Assembly: GCA_030704615.1 (NCBI GenBank)
Contig: CM060731.1
Coordinates: 70,970,756-71,034,755 of the forward strand
Length of the DNA: 64,000 nt
Direction of reading: 5' to 3'
Source: Takakia lepidozioides
Taxonomy: Eukaryota > Streptophyta > Takakiopsida > Takakiales > Takakiaceae
The notes below the pieces were generated by a model. The model ran no database searches. It was not told the origin of the DNA and saw only the letters and a program-made list of their open reading frames with translations. Both the position numbers and the translations under genes were made by a program. How positions within the stretch are numbered: position 1 is the first letter of the stretch; every line of letters starts with the position of its first letter. Below are positions 32,012 to 43,684 of the stretch, one piece after another.

Positions 32012-32767
32012 ATGGCGGAAAACCCGAGCGCTACAGTGTACTGCCCTCCCCACGAGCATAGAGCTTCATTTCCGTGCAGAGGGGACATCTGCCGTGTGAT
32101 GGAGAAATATCTGTGCGTTCGATACCACCTGAAACCGGGGTCGGTTTTTTTGGAGGAGGAAAATAAGGACTCAAACGGCGTTGTTGTCGAGAGTACTGTT
32201 GTGCTCCACGATGATTTCGGCGATGGCAGGGAATGACGAGTTCCACCATCGGACAGCGTCATATACAGGGCTGTTGGGGACTTCATTTACCCGCCAAATG
32301 CACCTTCTATCCTGGCGCTTTCCACGAAACAATCCGCGAATCAGAGTGTGGGTACCTCAAAGAGAGAAGTCCGCAACGAAGTAAATCCAGAGCCGAACCC
32401 ATCAATGAAGACGAGCGAGAACCGGGTTGTTCACAACCTGTCCGACTCAGACGAGGTCATGGAAGTTTTGAGATCGTCCTGGAGATCAGGCAAGTCCTCA
32501 ATGGACGTCAGTGGACGAGGGACTCATATTCCCAGCACGAGCACCGCAGTTCGATCCATTCTTGAAATTATGCGAGGGCTTCACATGGAGGGACACCGCT
32601 CGGAGCTGGCCGGGTTGGACTACAGCACGTTCGCAATTAAATCGGTTACATGCCTTCCCGCAGACGTCGACGGTAATATCTTCTTTGAGTTCTCTCCTCG
32701 GGCGGCCTTGCGAGAGGGCCTTCGGGACACGCCATTGCTTCGAAGAGGCCAACAGCCGATGCGTTGA
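32012..32767 (+). pseudogene. Mutator-like gene N-terminal exon, copy 1 (inverted and deleted)
   Basis: The ATG at 32012 (MAENPSATVYCPPHEHRASF) begins the same N-terminus as the sister gene at 59966. RGDICRVMEKYLCVR, HDDFGDGRE and TSENRVVHNLSDSDEVMEV follow. A TGA at 32234-32236 replaces the sister's Trp codon, and later frames are shifted. At about 32700 the sequence jumps from the counterpart of 59280 to that of 57540, removing about 1.7 kb including the DDE core; the junction is at GGCGGCC. It is on the plus strand, opposite its own C-terminal exon. Confidence 0.85.
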
Positions 32768-32954
32768 GCGTGAATGAGCTGCACAAACTCCTCCGTAGTG
32801 ATTCCAGAAATCATTGATGGGGCAAAGGGAATCCTCCATATGGATATTTTCAATTGCATTTTCATGTATCAGACTTTTTTTTGCAGTGTAATGAAATGCA
32901 CCCCAAAACTCCTGGAATGAGGCAATATTCCATTCAAACTGAGATCCAACAGAA

Positions 32955-33375
32955 GCAGTTGTGGGGCCATTTCTGGAAAAATGGCGCCGAATTTCTCTAT
33001 TTTGGGCCGAAAACTGGCTAAGTCCCAACATGCACTGGTACCCCTGTGTCTGGAAAAATGGCGCGAATTTCCCAATTTTGGGCCGAAAACTGGCTAAGTC
33101 CGAACATGCTCGGGAACGATGTCTGGAAAAATGGCGCCGAATTTCCAGTTACATGGCCCAGAACTGCCCAACATCTGTGCAATCCCCGGCACCATGTACC
33201 GAAATTCGGCGCCACATTTCCAAATTTTGGGCTTACACACCTGTCATGAGGGGACCTATAGCCGCGGAATTCGGCACCATTTTTCGCCAGAGAGACCTAT
33301 TACCGCGAAATACGTCGCGATTCTTTCCGGTTACGGTCCCTATTACCGCGAAATTCGGCGCCATTTTTGCACATG
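32955..33375. repeat. Short type-C palindrome units near the right end of copy 1
   Basis: Three or four units with AATGGCGCCGAATTTC and GGGCCGAAAACTGGCTAAGT, then more degenerate CGAAATTCGGCGCC units, run up to the right inverted end. Confidence 0.8.
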
Positions 33376-33601
33376 TCGCTGGGAATTGGCATGAGCGGAA
33401 GACGAAATATCATGAGCACAACTCTCAAAACTACAATTTTCCCTTCAAGGTGCCGAATAATATATTTGTTTTTTCTGACACATTGCATTAAATTAATGTT
33501 TTATAATGTTTTTTATTTTCGAAATCTGTACTTCTGCTCATGAAAACCGATTGTCTTGCTACTCCGCTCATGCCGCTCATGCTCATGAAATAGCTAACCT
33601 C

Positions 33602-33609
33602 CGTAGCAC
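33602..33609. repeat. 8-bp target-site duplication, right (CGTAGCAC)
   Basis: Matches 27129-27136 exactly and follows the inverted end directly. Confidence 0.85.
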
Positions 33610-35170
33610 TGATAAACAATATGTCAAAAATTCAGACAATCCTTGTGAATCATCATTCGGTCCATATGAATAAAATATACCTAGGAACGCTTCAATCTGC
33701 TGAGTTCATGGTGCGTGCAGCCACGAGCGTTGGTCCTGCTGAGAATCCCGAGTTAACACGTCAGCATACCAAACACAACCCTTTCAAATGCCATGGCTCT
33801 CAACCTGAGCCCTACACTATTCACTGCAAAAAAACATAATGATGGAAACCAATAATGCAACATAAAGAAATCCTCACATAAATAAGAAAATGATTTGGTT
33901 GTAATTTGTAGCTTCAAACTCATATCATGGACTTGATTGTTGCACAAAAGCAGACCAGAAGAGCATCAGAGCAGGAAGAGAGCACCAGGAACAAACATGT
34001 GAGTTGCCTCTTGTAAAGACCCAAACTCACTGATATCTTTTGCCTGGCCCTACACCCGCCTGTCAAATGATTGACTGTCTCGCCGGTAGATAGACAACTG
34101 TTGGTTGTGGCACACCCTTATGAGTGTGTGTCCTTGACCTGCCCAACGACCCCTCCCAGATAACCCACAATTAGTAAGGTATGTCTTAGCAGCAAGGCCA
34201 GAGATGTCTCATTTGGCTTGAGATTTCAATGTCCCTGATAGTAACACAGTTCTGGAGATAATGTTAAAACTAGGTGGACACACATCCAGCCATCTCGTCT
34301 AATTGTAAATAAAGAACAATCGCAAGCCACAATTCGGCATAACCACCTCGATTTATGAAAGTTCAACGTTAGGTAAGAAACCAGTTTGAATCCATTCTTT
34401 CTTATCAGACAATCAGGACAATACTTATATGCAAGGGAAGAATCAGGAATCACTTAATCCGAGTTAAGGACCAGAAGGCTGAATCATCCAGAATCAAGTT
34501 ATCTTCTACTGCAACCTTCACTTTCTTTCAGCCTTTGCATAACCTTGGTCTTACAGATCCTTCTTCATTAAGTAGTCTTGAAGAGGATGGTATGCCACAA
34601 TGTGGAACTCCAGAGTGTTTTTGTTAGACAATACTACAAGTCATCATGTAATTGTCTCATCTATGAAGTAGAAAATTTCAGGCTTTCCAGGGAACAAGAA
34701 GATGAATGTTTGGACAGATAACCTGGTTATGATGGAAACCTTTATAGGAACCCCATTCAAGTGGCAAGCCTTTGTAAAACATTCACTGATGCATTGAGAA
34801 CGACATGATGACATGGATGGAGATAGTAGATCATACCTGTTCGCGCAGCTGGTTCATATCGGTTGGAGTCCGAATAGTGTGGCATGATGTACCCTTGGTA
34901 AATAGCGTATCCAGTGTGCGGTCACCTGTATGAGCGTGGGTCTCCAGTATATGTGAAGGTGGTCTTTAGGAGTTTGCGAGTATAGATCAATGTCAAAACC
35001 CTGCATTACCCATGTCAGTGGAGGGCAATGAAGCGTCTTCAGCAGCAGGAATGGGTCAATGTCTATTTGTGATGAGGAAGGTTGTTGATCTACACCAATA
35101 TGGATGGTTAGATGACATCCACAAAGCTTTGGGGTATCGCAATGATGCACTACAATTGTAGTTTGATGGA
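33610..35170. other. No recognisable gene
   Basis: Low coding potential on both strands. No repeat or element ends identified. Confidence 0.5.
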
Positions 35171-35214
35171 TGTTCCAAAAACAAAATGGAGCAAAAAGGG
35201 GTGAACTTAATACT

Positions 35215-36340
35215 AGTCCTTGTCGAGCTCTGGAAAAGGGGAAGGAGGTCCATGGTGACATCGTCAAAGCTGGAATTGTACGAGATGTCATCCTGAACAC
35301 TGCCCTGGTGGACATGATTGCCAAATGTGGGTGGATGAAGGATGCGAAGGGAGTTTTCAACACTCTGGCTGCACGAGATGTGGTGTCGTGGAACGCGATG
35401 CTTGCAGCCTAGTATGCACAGCAGGGGCACAGGATGGAGGCTTTGGAGACCTATGAGCCAATGATGGGGGAAGGGGTGAAGCCCGACCACATCACGTTTG
35501 TTTGTGTTTGCAATGCGTGTGCAAGCCTGGGAGCTCTGGAAAAGGGGAAAGAGGTCCATGGTGACATTGTCAAAGCTGGAATTGTACCGGATGTCGGAGT
35601 TTTCAACACTATGGCTGAATGAGATGCGATGTCATGGAACGCGATGCTTGCAGGGACGTGGTGTGGAGGCTTTGGAGACCTATGATCAAATGATGGGGGA
35701 AGGGGTGAAGCCCGACCACATCATGTTTGTGTGCATTTGCAATGCGTGTGCAAGCCTGGCAACTCTGGAAAAGGGCAAAGAGGTCCATGGCGACATTGTA
35801 CCAAACGTCATTTTGAACAATATCCTTGTGGACATGTATGAAGGGAGTGTTCGACAATATGGTTGAACGAGATGTGGTGTCGTGGAGTGCAATGATTGCA
35901 GGATATGCACAGTAAGGATGGAGACTTTGGAGACCTATGAGCAAATAATGTGTGGAGGGGTGAAGCCCAACCACGTAACGTTTGTTTGCATTTGCAATGC
36001 GTGTGCAAGCTTGGCAGCCTTGGAGAAATGCAAAGAGGTCCATGGTGACATCGTCAAATCTGGAATTGTACCCGATGTCATTCTGAACACTATCCTGGTG
36101 GACATGTATGTCAAATGTGGGTGCATCGAAGATGCAAAGGGAGTGTTTGACAGTATGGTTGAACGAGATGTGGTGTCGTGGAGTGTGATGATTGCAGGAT
36201 ATGCACAGCAAGGGTGCAGGATGGAGGCTTTGGAAACCTTGAGCAAATGATGTGCGAAGGGGCGAGTAGGGCAAGTGGATGAGGCAGAGGACTTCATTAA
36301 CAAAATGCCAATCAGTCCAAAGAATTTTGTTTCAAGCTAG
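35215..36340 (+). pseudogene. PLS-class PPR gene relic with internal tandem duplication
   Basis: Four successive blocks (about 35215, 35520, 35750 and 36005) repeat the same P-L-S motifs: ALEKGKEVHGDIVKAGIVPD, ILNT.LVDMYVKCG, DAKGVF, ERDVVSW, GVKPDHITFVC.CNACASL. A tail QVDEAEDFINKMP (about 36268-36305) is the start of the E region. Plant PPR proteins bind organellar RNA for editing or splicing. This copy has no transit peptide, several frameshifts, a TAG at 35410, and block-length deletions in block 3. The blocks are closer to each other than PPR repeats in one protein usually are, which suggests recent duplication after loss of function. Confidence 0.88.
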
Positions 36341-36522
36341 CCCCTTTTGGCTTTGGGGCATCCCATGGGGCAAATCTCCTCCACGGTCGCCTTCTCATTC
36401 AGTACCTTAGATGTGATGCCCTGGCTGATGGATTGGGTGCAAAGTCCAACACGAATGTTAGTGCTATTTTCCGTGCAGTACTTGGTGGAGAGAGTCCCAA
36501 CCTTGCATTTTGAAGGTCTGAC

Positions 36523-36852
36523 TTGAATGGGCACACTCCTGCAGTGGAAGGCTCTTGGAGAAATGAGTCTAGGCAGATATGCATGTTGGCATGCCATGCT
36601 GGTGCAAAGAAACCAGCTAATGATATTATTGCCAGGAGGGGAGCAACTGCAAAGGCAATGGGCTTCGGTGTACAGACCCACAACTACAAGCTGGTAGTTC
36701 TAGACAAAAGAATGGACCAACATTGGGAAAGGAAACAGGGCTATTGTAGAAGCCATCTACAAAGGGTAGCATGTTGGTGCCCAACGAAATGTGCCATGTT
36801 TCTTAGAAAAAACTTCCCGCTGCTCCTTGTTTGTCTGAACCTCATTGTTTAG
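36523..36852 (+). CDS. Unrecognised ORF following the PPR relic
   Basis: 109 codons: MNGHTPAVEGSWRNESRQIC, MLACHAGAKKPAND, then KAMGFGVQTHNYKLVVLDKR. The segment VEGSW...QICMLAC is faintly like the plant DUF2921 pattern, but I would not rely on it. It could equally be part of a decayed element. Confidence 0.25.
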   Translation: MNGHTPAVEGSWRNESRQICMLACHAGAKKPANDIIARRGATAKAMGFGVQTHNYKLVVLDKRMDQHWERKQGYCRSHLQRVACWCPTKCAMFLRKNFPLLLVCLNLIV

Positions 36853-36859
36853 TCGTTGG

Positions 36860-38385
36860 GCTGCTTGATGGTGCATGCACAAATTTGACATGATGTTGGG
36901 CAATCACGCATCCTCTGCTATGAAGTAGGTTAGCCAAGTCGTGTGGAAGAGCTTTCTCATGCAAGAGTCTGGGTTGGATGTTGGGGCCAGATGAGGCTCG
37001 AGGGGCTCAGTGCAGGAAGGACAGGCCAGGTGGCTGTTGCTGTGGAGGTTGTCTCTAAATTTGCTTCTCCTTCTCAACCAGTTGCATCCATGAGTGCTGT
37101 GCACATGTGTAATTACTGAAGATCTGATTGTGGGAATGAACCGGTCTTTGAAGTGGCTCCCTCTCTATACATGATTGAGGTGCGGAAGGCTGTGGGCGAT
37201 ACTCTGGAATATCATAAGGTACTTGACATCCATATGTTTGTACGCTCATATGTGGGGTGTTAAGATTATGTTCATATAACTGAACAGGTGGTTGGTTCCG
37301 TTGAAGTGGTGGTAAGCATGATCATGGATGTGTGTGCAGTTTTACAAAAGCTTGTATGCACAGTTGAAGGACATTACCTGGAAGTCAGCTATGGATCTTA
37401 ATCAAAGTGTGTAGTCACACAAGTGAAGCAAGGGGTGATAATACTGGGAAGTGGAAAGCCCTATGCATTTCAAGATTGTTTGCTTGTGGCATTATACAAC
37501 AACTTCATTGAAAACTCATGGGTGCTGAGCTGGCTACATCATGTCCACTGTTATGTTACAAGTCAGAAGTTTGGGGCCAGCACACCTTACTACCATTAGG
37601 GGGACTAGTAGAGATTGTGAAGTAGGGGCAAGACCTTCTAGTGCTCAATCCGGGCAATGATATAGCACGTTAGGAAGCAGAGAGAAAGATGAGGATGATT
37701 AATCTGCAACAAGAAACCTGTATAGCCTCTGGAAGATGAGTGTTGTGCTTGAACATTGTACCGTAGTCATTTGGGTGGTTGAGATCTCAAAGCTGTATGC
37801 GCACATATTTTCCCTATGTCCATGTTGGATCAATTTCTAAGTGTTTGCTTCAATCAAGCATATGGCGTGTGTACAACAATGTGGACAGTGTTACTTTAAA
37901 GAGTGTTTGGTGTTGACCACCTAAATCCTCACCGTCTCTATTGACTAGTTAGTGCTTGTAGGCATATGTATACTCTGGAACCACCAATGCTTGGCGTCAA
38001 GATTGTGGAACATTTTTTAGTAGACTTGACATGCTCAACTGCCTACACCTACTGGTCATACCAACTTTATGAGAACCTTACCCCATTGTGTGCAACAACC
38101 TGAGCTGGGGACGGTAGTTGACAAAGTTTGAAGTAGGATTAGATCTTGTAGACAATACCTACATGTAACAAGGCCTAGCTGTACCCTTGTGGCCATGTAA
38201 CACGGAGAAAAGAAGGGAAGTAGAGGGGAGAAAAATAAAACCCATGAAGTAAATACGTCATAATTTAGGCAAGGGAGAAACCCCAAACGCAAAATGAATG
38301 AATGTTCTTTTCCATGTAGTTGACCTCATTAAGTGTTGATTAGTGTTGATAATTATTATGGTATGAAATCTTCCCTCTTTTATGG
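36860..38385. other. No recognisable gene
   Basis: No frame with motif support; ordinary intergenic composition. Confidence 0.45.
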
Positions 38386-38499
38386 TAGTTGGTAACTTGG
38401 TATAAGTTAGCTTCTCATTATAAGATAATAGCATCTTCACTCCCTGCCGGGCATAAAAAGTTACCAAGCGAAATAGAACAACATGTGACAAAATTAATC

Positions 38500-38715
38500 C
38501 CCATACCACAATTCAATTACAACTATGTTGATGTCATGCAACAAACTGACAGTTCATCCTGTGGCGTATTTGTGATAGCTTATGCCACGGATATAGCTTT
38601 CGGATTATATCCCACACATTCCCGATATACATTATCCGCCATGAGAAGCTCTTTGAGAGATCACCTAAACGATCGAAGAATGGATCCTGTAGGGAACACT
38701 CCGCCGTTCTTCTTC
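38500..38715 (+). pseudogene. Ulp1-type (C48) cysteine protease C-terminal fragment
   Basis: VDVMQQTDSSSCGVFVIAYA contains the catalytic Q and C of Ulp1-like proteases (Q...D.S.CG). ATDIAFGLYP and a MR..L..HL helix follow, as in the C-terminus of transposon-borne C48 proteases. The His and Asp of the catalytic triad would lie upstream and are not preserved in the open frame (start 38389). It is probably a leftover of a DNA transposon rather than a host SUMO protease. Confidence 0.7.
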
Positions 38716-38994
38716 TGAAGAACAATGAAACACCCTGCGGATGACCCCCACCCTTTTTGTGCAAATTGAACGTAGTTCTCAGAATTCGTCGCTAGTAGTG
38801 CGGAGCAACGTTAAGCCCTAGTAATGTACAGATTTAGACTGGTTTGTTATTCACTGATTGGCATTGACTTGATGGTATAGAGCTTTGATCTTGAGTGGTA
38901 ATTGGTATCAAACCTTTGCACGCCCCAAAATTTGTTCGTTTTTACAGAAATTAGGAAAAAAAACATGAGTACCATACAGGAAAACACAATTTGA

Positions 38995-39170
38995 AATTAG
39001 TGGAACAAAGGTTTTAGGTCTTCCATTTTTAGGTCCTTTTTTTTGGGGTAGTTCATTTTTGGGTCTTTCATTTAGGTCATATTTATTCGATTTTGCAGAA
39101 ATTAATGGTCGAAAACAAAAGTCTTTCATTTAGGTAATTCATTTAGGTCATATTTATTCGGTTTTAATAG
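38995..39170 (+). repeat. Short direct repeats (TTCATTTAGGTCATATTTAT)
   Basis: The 20-bp word occurs at about 39069 and 39138, with related TTTAGGTC words between 39010 and 39140. Confidence 0.7.
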
Positions 39171-39310
39171 TACGACTCCCTTGTGAGATCATACTACCAT
39201 TTCACAGCCCTCCCGTACTCAACTTCTTTTACAAAGACACCATCAACACTTTCTTGCAAATATTTCTGTTTTCTGCCAGAATTGCATGAAATTCTGCAAA
39301 CTATAAGCTT

Positions 39311-39688
39311 GCAAAGCGGCACATTTGTCATCATCCAGAACAGGAGCAAAAATGGTGCAAGGAAGTTTGACCAAGCGCACATCGCCACTCTGAGTTGCTC
39401 CAATGTTTTTGAAAAGTGCATATGTAGCAGCTCCGTTACAAAACTATTGCACTAATCACTCAGAAAACTGCAAACTGCAAGCTTGCAATTCTGCAATTCT
39501 GCAAACTGCAAGCTGCAAGTTTTTCTGCCAGAATTTCATGCGATTAGTGCAACAGTTTCATAAGGGAGCTACTACATATGCACTTTTAAAAAATATTGGA
39601 GCAACTCAGAGTGGTGATGTGCGCCTGGTCAAATTTCCTTGCACCATTTTTGCTCTTGTTCTGGATGATGACAAATGTGCCGCTTTGC
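39311..39688. repeat. Near-perfect long inverted repeat (147-bp arms, 84-bp spacer)
   Basis: The left arm 39311-39457 starts GCAAAGCGGCACATTTGTCA; the right arm 39542-39688 is its reverse complement with about a dozen mismatches and no length change. The spacer contains repeated CTGCAA(A) and GCAAGCTGCAAG words. A piece just upstream of the left arm (TTCTGCCAGAATT.CATG at about 39275) is repeated at the right end of the spacer. RNA from either strand would fold into one long hairpin. Candidates are a fold-back MITE, a long-hairpin small-RNA locus, or an inverted gene duplication. Confidence 0.85.
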
Positions 39689-39689
39689 A

Positions 39690-41230
39690 GTGATTGCATA
39701 ATGCCCACATAGCCCATGGAGGACACGTCATAGCTACCCAGGTAATGACCTCTTTGTATTTTTCAAAGTATTGTCCTCTTTACATTTATTTGCAAGTACA
39801 TTTTCTTCTCATCTCTAACACTTATGCTGTTTTTTTGGTTTTCAGGTTACAGGGATTTTCTACAATATTGTGGAAGCTGCCATTGATATGAGTTATTACA
39901 GACTTCAGTTCTCAGTTATACAAAGTTCAATTTTTAGGTTTACAGACTTCAGATCCTAAACCACCATATTCAATTTTTCGAGAACGGTTTTCGTATGATT
40001 GTAATGTGAGTCAACAATACTCAAAACTACTCCCTGCAACTTAGGTCCACCTACCGAAGATGGTACCTCAAAAGGAGGAAATACGGCGCCACCTTGTAGA
40101 AGATTATGGATGACGATGACACAAGAGCTTACCAGCCCTGCTAGCACAAAACATTGCACTAGGAGACGTAGGTTCAATGATGCTGGAAGCATGGATACCC
40201 GATATGGAGGGGTGATTTTTGCAGTTTCGTGTGAAAGTGCAAGATCTAGATATAAACCTGTGATGCACGCATTATCCAACTCATGTCAGTTACAAGTCCT
40301 GACTCCCATAGCCTGATAACTATGAACATTGGTGAGGTCACAAAAATGTTTGCTTGGGGCTTCCCGGCTGGCAATTTAGAACAACTAGTGTGTAGGGAAG
40401 AAATTTTGCTTCAACGTTCGCAATGATCCCCAAGGCTGTAGTCCTTGACTGGCAGTGACTTGAAAGCCAGAGATCTTCAGCCTCCTCTGCTAGAGTTCCA
40501 TAATTTGATGGACTGAAGATAAAATAATAAAATCTGCAGGGGCAAAGTCCTTGAGATACAAAGATTGAACACGAACCATGCTAGGCTCACATAAATTGAG
40601 ACCATCTCTAGAGTTGGAACTCTTAACATGATGGTTTATCAGTGACTTTCGATGTATTACAATACCAACAAGATGATTGCAGACATATTTACAAAAGAAC
40701 TTAATGCTGACAAACATGAAAGCGCGCTTCCGAGGCTTGATGGAATCGAGTAGTTAAATATGCTTAACTTGGTACCTCATTGAGTATGGGTGCTTGAAAT
40801 CAACTCCTTGTCAAGTTGCTTCTATTGAGAGTTACTATGATGAGAAATCACAATGCAATAATAGCACTGCTAACAAGTCATAGTTAATAGCAGTGATAAG
40901 CCTTAGTTAGTTTAAGTTAATAGTGACTCAAGTTAGAGTACCAAAATAGTAATTTCAAGTCGAGCATGTAGCTATGCTATGATGCAAGATGTTATATGTA
41001 CCCCTACGAGCTCTCTCCGCTGGCGTGCCTTCTCTGCTGTCAGAGGCCATGACCCCAGAGAACAACGGGTGAAGTTTGTCGCCGTTGACCGTCGGTGCGC
41101 GGTTAACAACGATGGAGAGCTCGAATCAGCGGGGGATGGATTTGATGTACACTCCATCCCATGAGAGCAGGTGAAGCGCATGCATGGTACATGGCGCATA
41201 TGAATGTGCAGACAAATGCATGTTGTACAT
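39690..41230. other. No recognisable gene
   Basis: Short frames only. 40650-40760 reads YIATRELNADKHE-like sequence on plus only weakly; I do not call it. Confidence 0.4.
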
Positions 41231-41237
41231 CTTGGAA

Positions 41238-41302
41238 GGGCCCGAGAGAGAGAGAGTAGTGTGGCGCGGTGGGCAGCCATTGATAGAGAGAGAGAGAGAC
41301 GT
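41238..41302 (+). repeat. GA-rich microsatellite
   Basis: Two short (GA)n tracts, about 41246-41256 and 41285-41298, with related GAGAG words to 41370. Confidence 0.8.
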
Positions 41303-41484
41303 CATGCACTCCAACTATCGAGAGTAAGAGTGAGAGATAGTTAGAGTAACAGAGGGAGAGGAGCTTGAAGGAAGTGCGCGTGGAGGGGGTGACGAAATCT
41401 GACCTGCAAATTGTGTGGTTTGCAGTATCTGCTACTCAACTTATCACATTAGTTCTTAGGCTCAATTGCATCTGCTACTCTCTG

Positions 41485-42215
41485 TAATCCAACAGGCATT
41501 CACCTTTTGCCTCCATTGTCTCACCATTGACTGGGGTCAGAAAAGTATTCATTCCACAGCCTCTCCTCGTCTCTGTTACCTGTTTCTAGATACTTCCCTG
41601 TTGTCACATTGGCATTATCATGTCAAAGTCACTCCAAACTATCAAAGGTTCACTCAACCAGCTAAATTGCAGAATTCAACATGAAAATTAGGGCCGATTG
41701 TCATAAGAGGGAAAAACAGGGTGAAATGTGTTGAAGAAGGTGCCTTCATTAGCAGTGCCTGAATTTATCAATTGTACCGCTGCTGTTGCGGCTTCCAATT
41801 GACCATCTACCCATGCAGGTTTCTTATAGCTATCCTTCCACATGGAATCATAGGTGATCTGGTGCTCTTGGATGAATCTGGACCCACATCTCAGGGTCGA
41901 ATCTAATGATAAATACAAAATACCTCCACAGTTTTATGAATTCAAGGTCCACAAACATGCCCCTGCAATGCTTGGAGCGGTAATGATTTGTCTTTGTAAA
42001 CATAGTATGGATAGCCGCATTGAGAAGATGAGGGACAATGTTCTGAAAATGAACTCCATGCTTCTTTCACAAGTTCGATGACGAAAAGCATTCACCTTTT
42101 TGTCTCCATTGTCCCACCATTGACTGGGGTTGGAAAACTGTTCATCTCCTCATCTCTGTTATCTTTTTTTGGATACTTTTCTGCTGCCACATCGGCAGTA
42201 CCTTATCAGATAATA
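41485..42215 (+). repeat. Pair of direct repeats (about 125 bp each)
   Basis: 41495-41620 and 42085-42210 both read GCATTCACCTTTT, TCTCCATTGTC, CACCATTGACTGGGGT, CTCGTCTCTGTTA/CTCATCTCTGTTA, GATACTT and CTG.(C/T)ACAT.GGC. They are about 85% alike by eye with small indels. The 465 bp between them is not repeated. Confidence 0.75.
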
Positions 42216-42479
42216 GTAGCTAATTTACAGAATTCAATATGCATCTCAGGGGCGAGTCTGATGAGAGGGCAAAACATGCAGAAATAGGTTGAAGAAGAAG
42301 GTGCCCTCAACACATCATTGTCCTTGACCTTGTTTCATGACCCATAATCTGTGAACGACTCCATCTGCGAATCGCAATCGGCCTGTGAAACCCCTCCTGC
42401 TGTTCAAGAAAATCAAGAAACGGGCAGTTTGGGCAGTCTCCAAACACTTTGCGCGACAAATTCTATTGGTAATTTTTGG

Positions 42480-42565
42480 ACGGGCAGTCCGGGCAGTCCG
42501 GGCAGATTAACAAAATTTGACGACGAAACATGGCACTATGGCACCCTATTCCTGCCTCTACGCTA
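42480..42565 (+). repeat. Dispersed repeat, copy 1 (GGGCAGTCCGGGCAG...)
   Basis: GGCAGTCCGGGCAGATT, then TTGACGACGAAACATGGC, then CACTATGGCACCCTATTC. Shared with 46437-46531 in the same orientation. Confidence 0.75.
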
Positions 42566-42569
42566 AAAA

Positions 42570-43330
42570 AGATTCAATGGACCCTTCTTCAGAAGAGCCT
42601 CATTAACTTGCAGCTATCCTGCCAAAAAGATGAACGTCTTTTTTCTACTCCATAACTATACTAACTTCTAATTTGATAGTTGATCTTTTTTTTACCACTA
42701 AAAACAAAGTAAAATTTGAACAATAACAACGGTTTTGAAAGTTGATTTAGTGCACTACATTGTGAAAGGATTTGAACTTATCCTCAGGCAATGTGGTGGT
42801 GCTATATTTTCTCCTTGAATCTAGCTTGTTGCACATTGAGGTATTACCCAAACCATGCTTGGACTTTGGAGAAGAGAAAACACATTGTAAAAAAGAGAGA
42901 ATCATGGATCATTCCCTAGAAATGCAGTGGGAGGTTCTTTGATTTAGCTTCAAACCCGCATAGGTTAGTGAGAAGGTTATGTAGATATATAACCGTAGTT
43001 CAACAAAAAATAAAGAATCGGCAAAGGCTCATAACTGCCGGTTACGTAGTTTCGAAATAACGGTCTGAAAACCATCAAAGATCCGCCAAAGGCCCGCCAG
43101 TTACTGATGAAAACTGCCGGTTCTTTGAGGTTCTTACAATTAACCGAAATCGGTGGTTTGTTCCTCTAAAAATATTTTTAGAAAAAACCCGGAACCGGAC
43201 GTTATTTATTGTTTCTAAGATTTTGGACAAACCGGAACTGGAAGTTATGAAAATAAATCAATTAAACGCCCAACACTCGTTACCAAAGATGGTTGCCAAA
43301 ATTTGTGACAAGTGTATTCTCATTTCTTTG
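42570..43330. other. No recognisable gene
   Basis: AT-rich. A few CGGTT/AACCG words around 43020-43240 may be degenerate repeats. Confidence 0.45.
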
Positions 43331-43411
43331 GCAGGGTGCACGAGTGCAACAACCTTTCGTCATGAAGGTTGCTCATTTAAATGAGATTGTTTATGCTATG
43401 AATAAAGTCAA

Positions 43412-43684
43412 TTGTTACAAACTTTTTTCTTTGGAAGGTTCGGTTTCAACGTTGGGCGGGTGACTCACGTCCCCAACAAAGGAAGATGCGTCGTGGAGGA
43501 ACGGGTGCATGGGCTGTCAAAGAAGCATAGAGGGCCAGTAGCCGTATACAATGGGATAAGAAATGTCGTGCTTCTACGGTGCTACAATTACTACGTGGCT
43601 ACTGAAACTTTGCATGTCTATCCAGCTCAAATGCTTCACAAGTGTGGGACCTGTCACTTTATGGGTCCACAGATCCACATATAG
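43412..43684 (+). CDS. Unrecognised exon-like ORF
   Basis: The frame reads FGRFGFNVGRVTHVPNKGRC, ERVHGLSKKHRGPVAVYNGI and LHVYPAQMLHKCGTCHFMG before a stop. Composition is protein-like and differs from the AT-rich flanks. A possible acceptor (TTTGGCAG) is at about 43335. I cannot assign a family; it may be a gene fragment. Confidence 0.3.
   Translation: MLQTFFFGRFGFNVGRVTHVPNKGRCVVEERVHGLSKKHRGPVAVYNGIRNVVLLRCYNYYVATETLHVYPAQMLHKCGTCHFMGPQIHI

Larger units (their letters stand above)
27137..33601. mobile_element. Mutator-like element copy 1, rearranged, with palindrome arrays
   Basis: The ends are imperfect inverted repeats of about 38 bp built from CATGAGC words. Left starts GGGGGCTGCTATTTCATGAG; right, reversed, starts GAGGTTAGCTATTTCATGAG. 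Flanked by perfect 8-bp duplications CGTAGCAC. From left it holds the C-terminal exon of the transposase gene on minus, three kinds of palindrome array, the N-terminal exon on plus, then a short array. In the sister copy (56514-62045) N- and C-terminal parts are on the same strand, so the middle of this copy has been inverted. The DDE region is deleted. It is non-autonomous. Confidence 0.85.

Noticed and set aside
34854-36303. Minus-strand frames of up to 221 codons over the PPR relic
   Set aside because: They are antisense shadows of the PPR repeats; the PLS motifs are all on plus.
36523-36852. DUF2921-type membrane protein gene
   Set aside because: The resemblance rests on about ten residues and there are no membrane segments; kept only as an unknown ORF.
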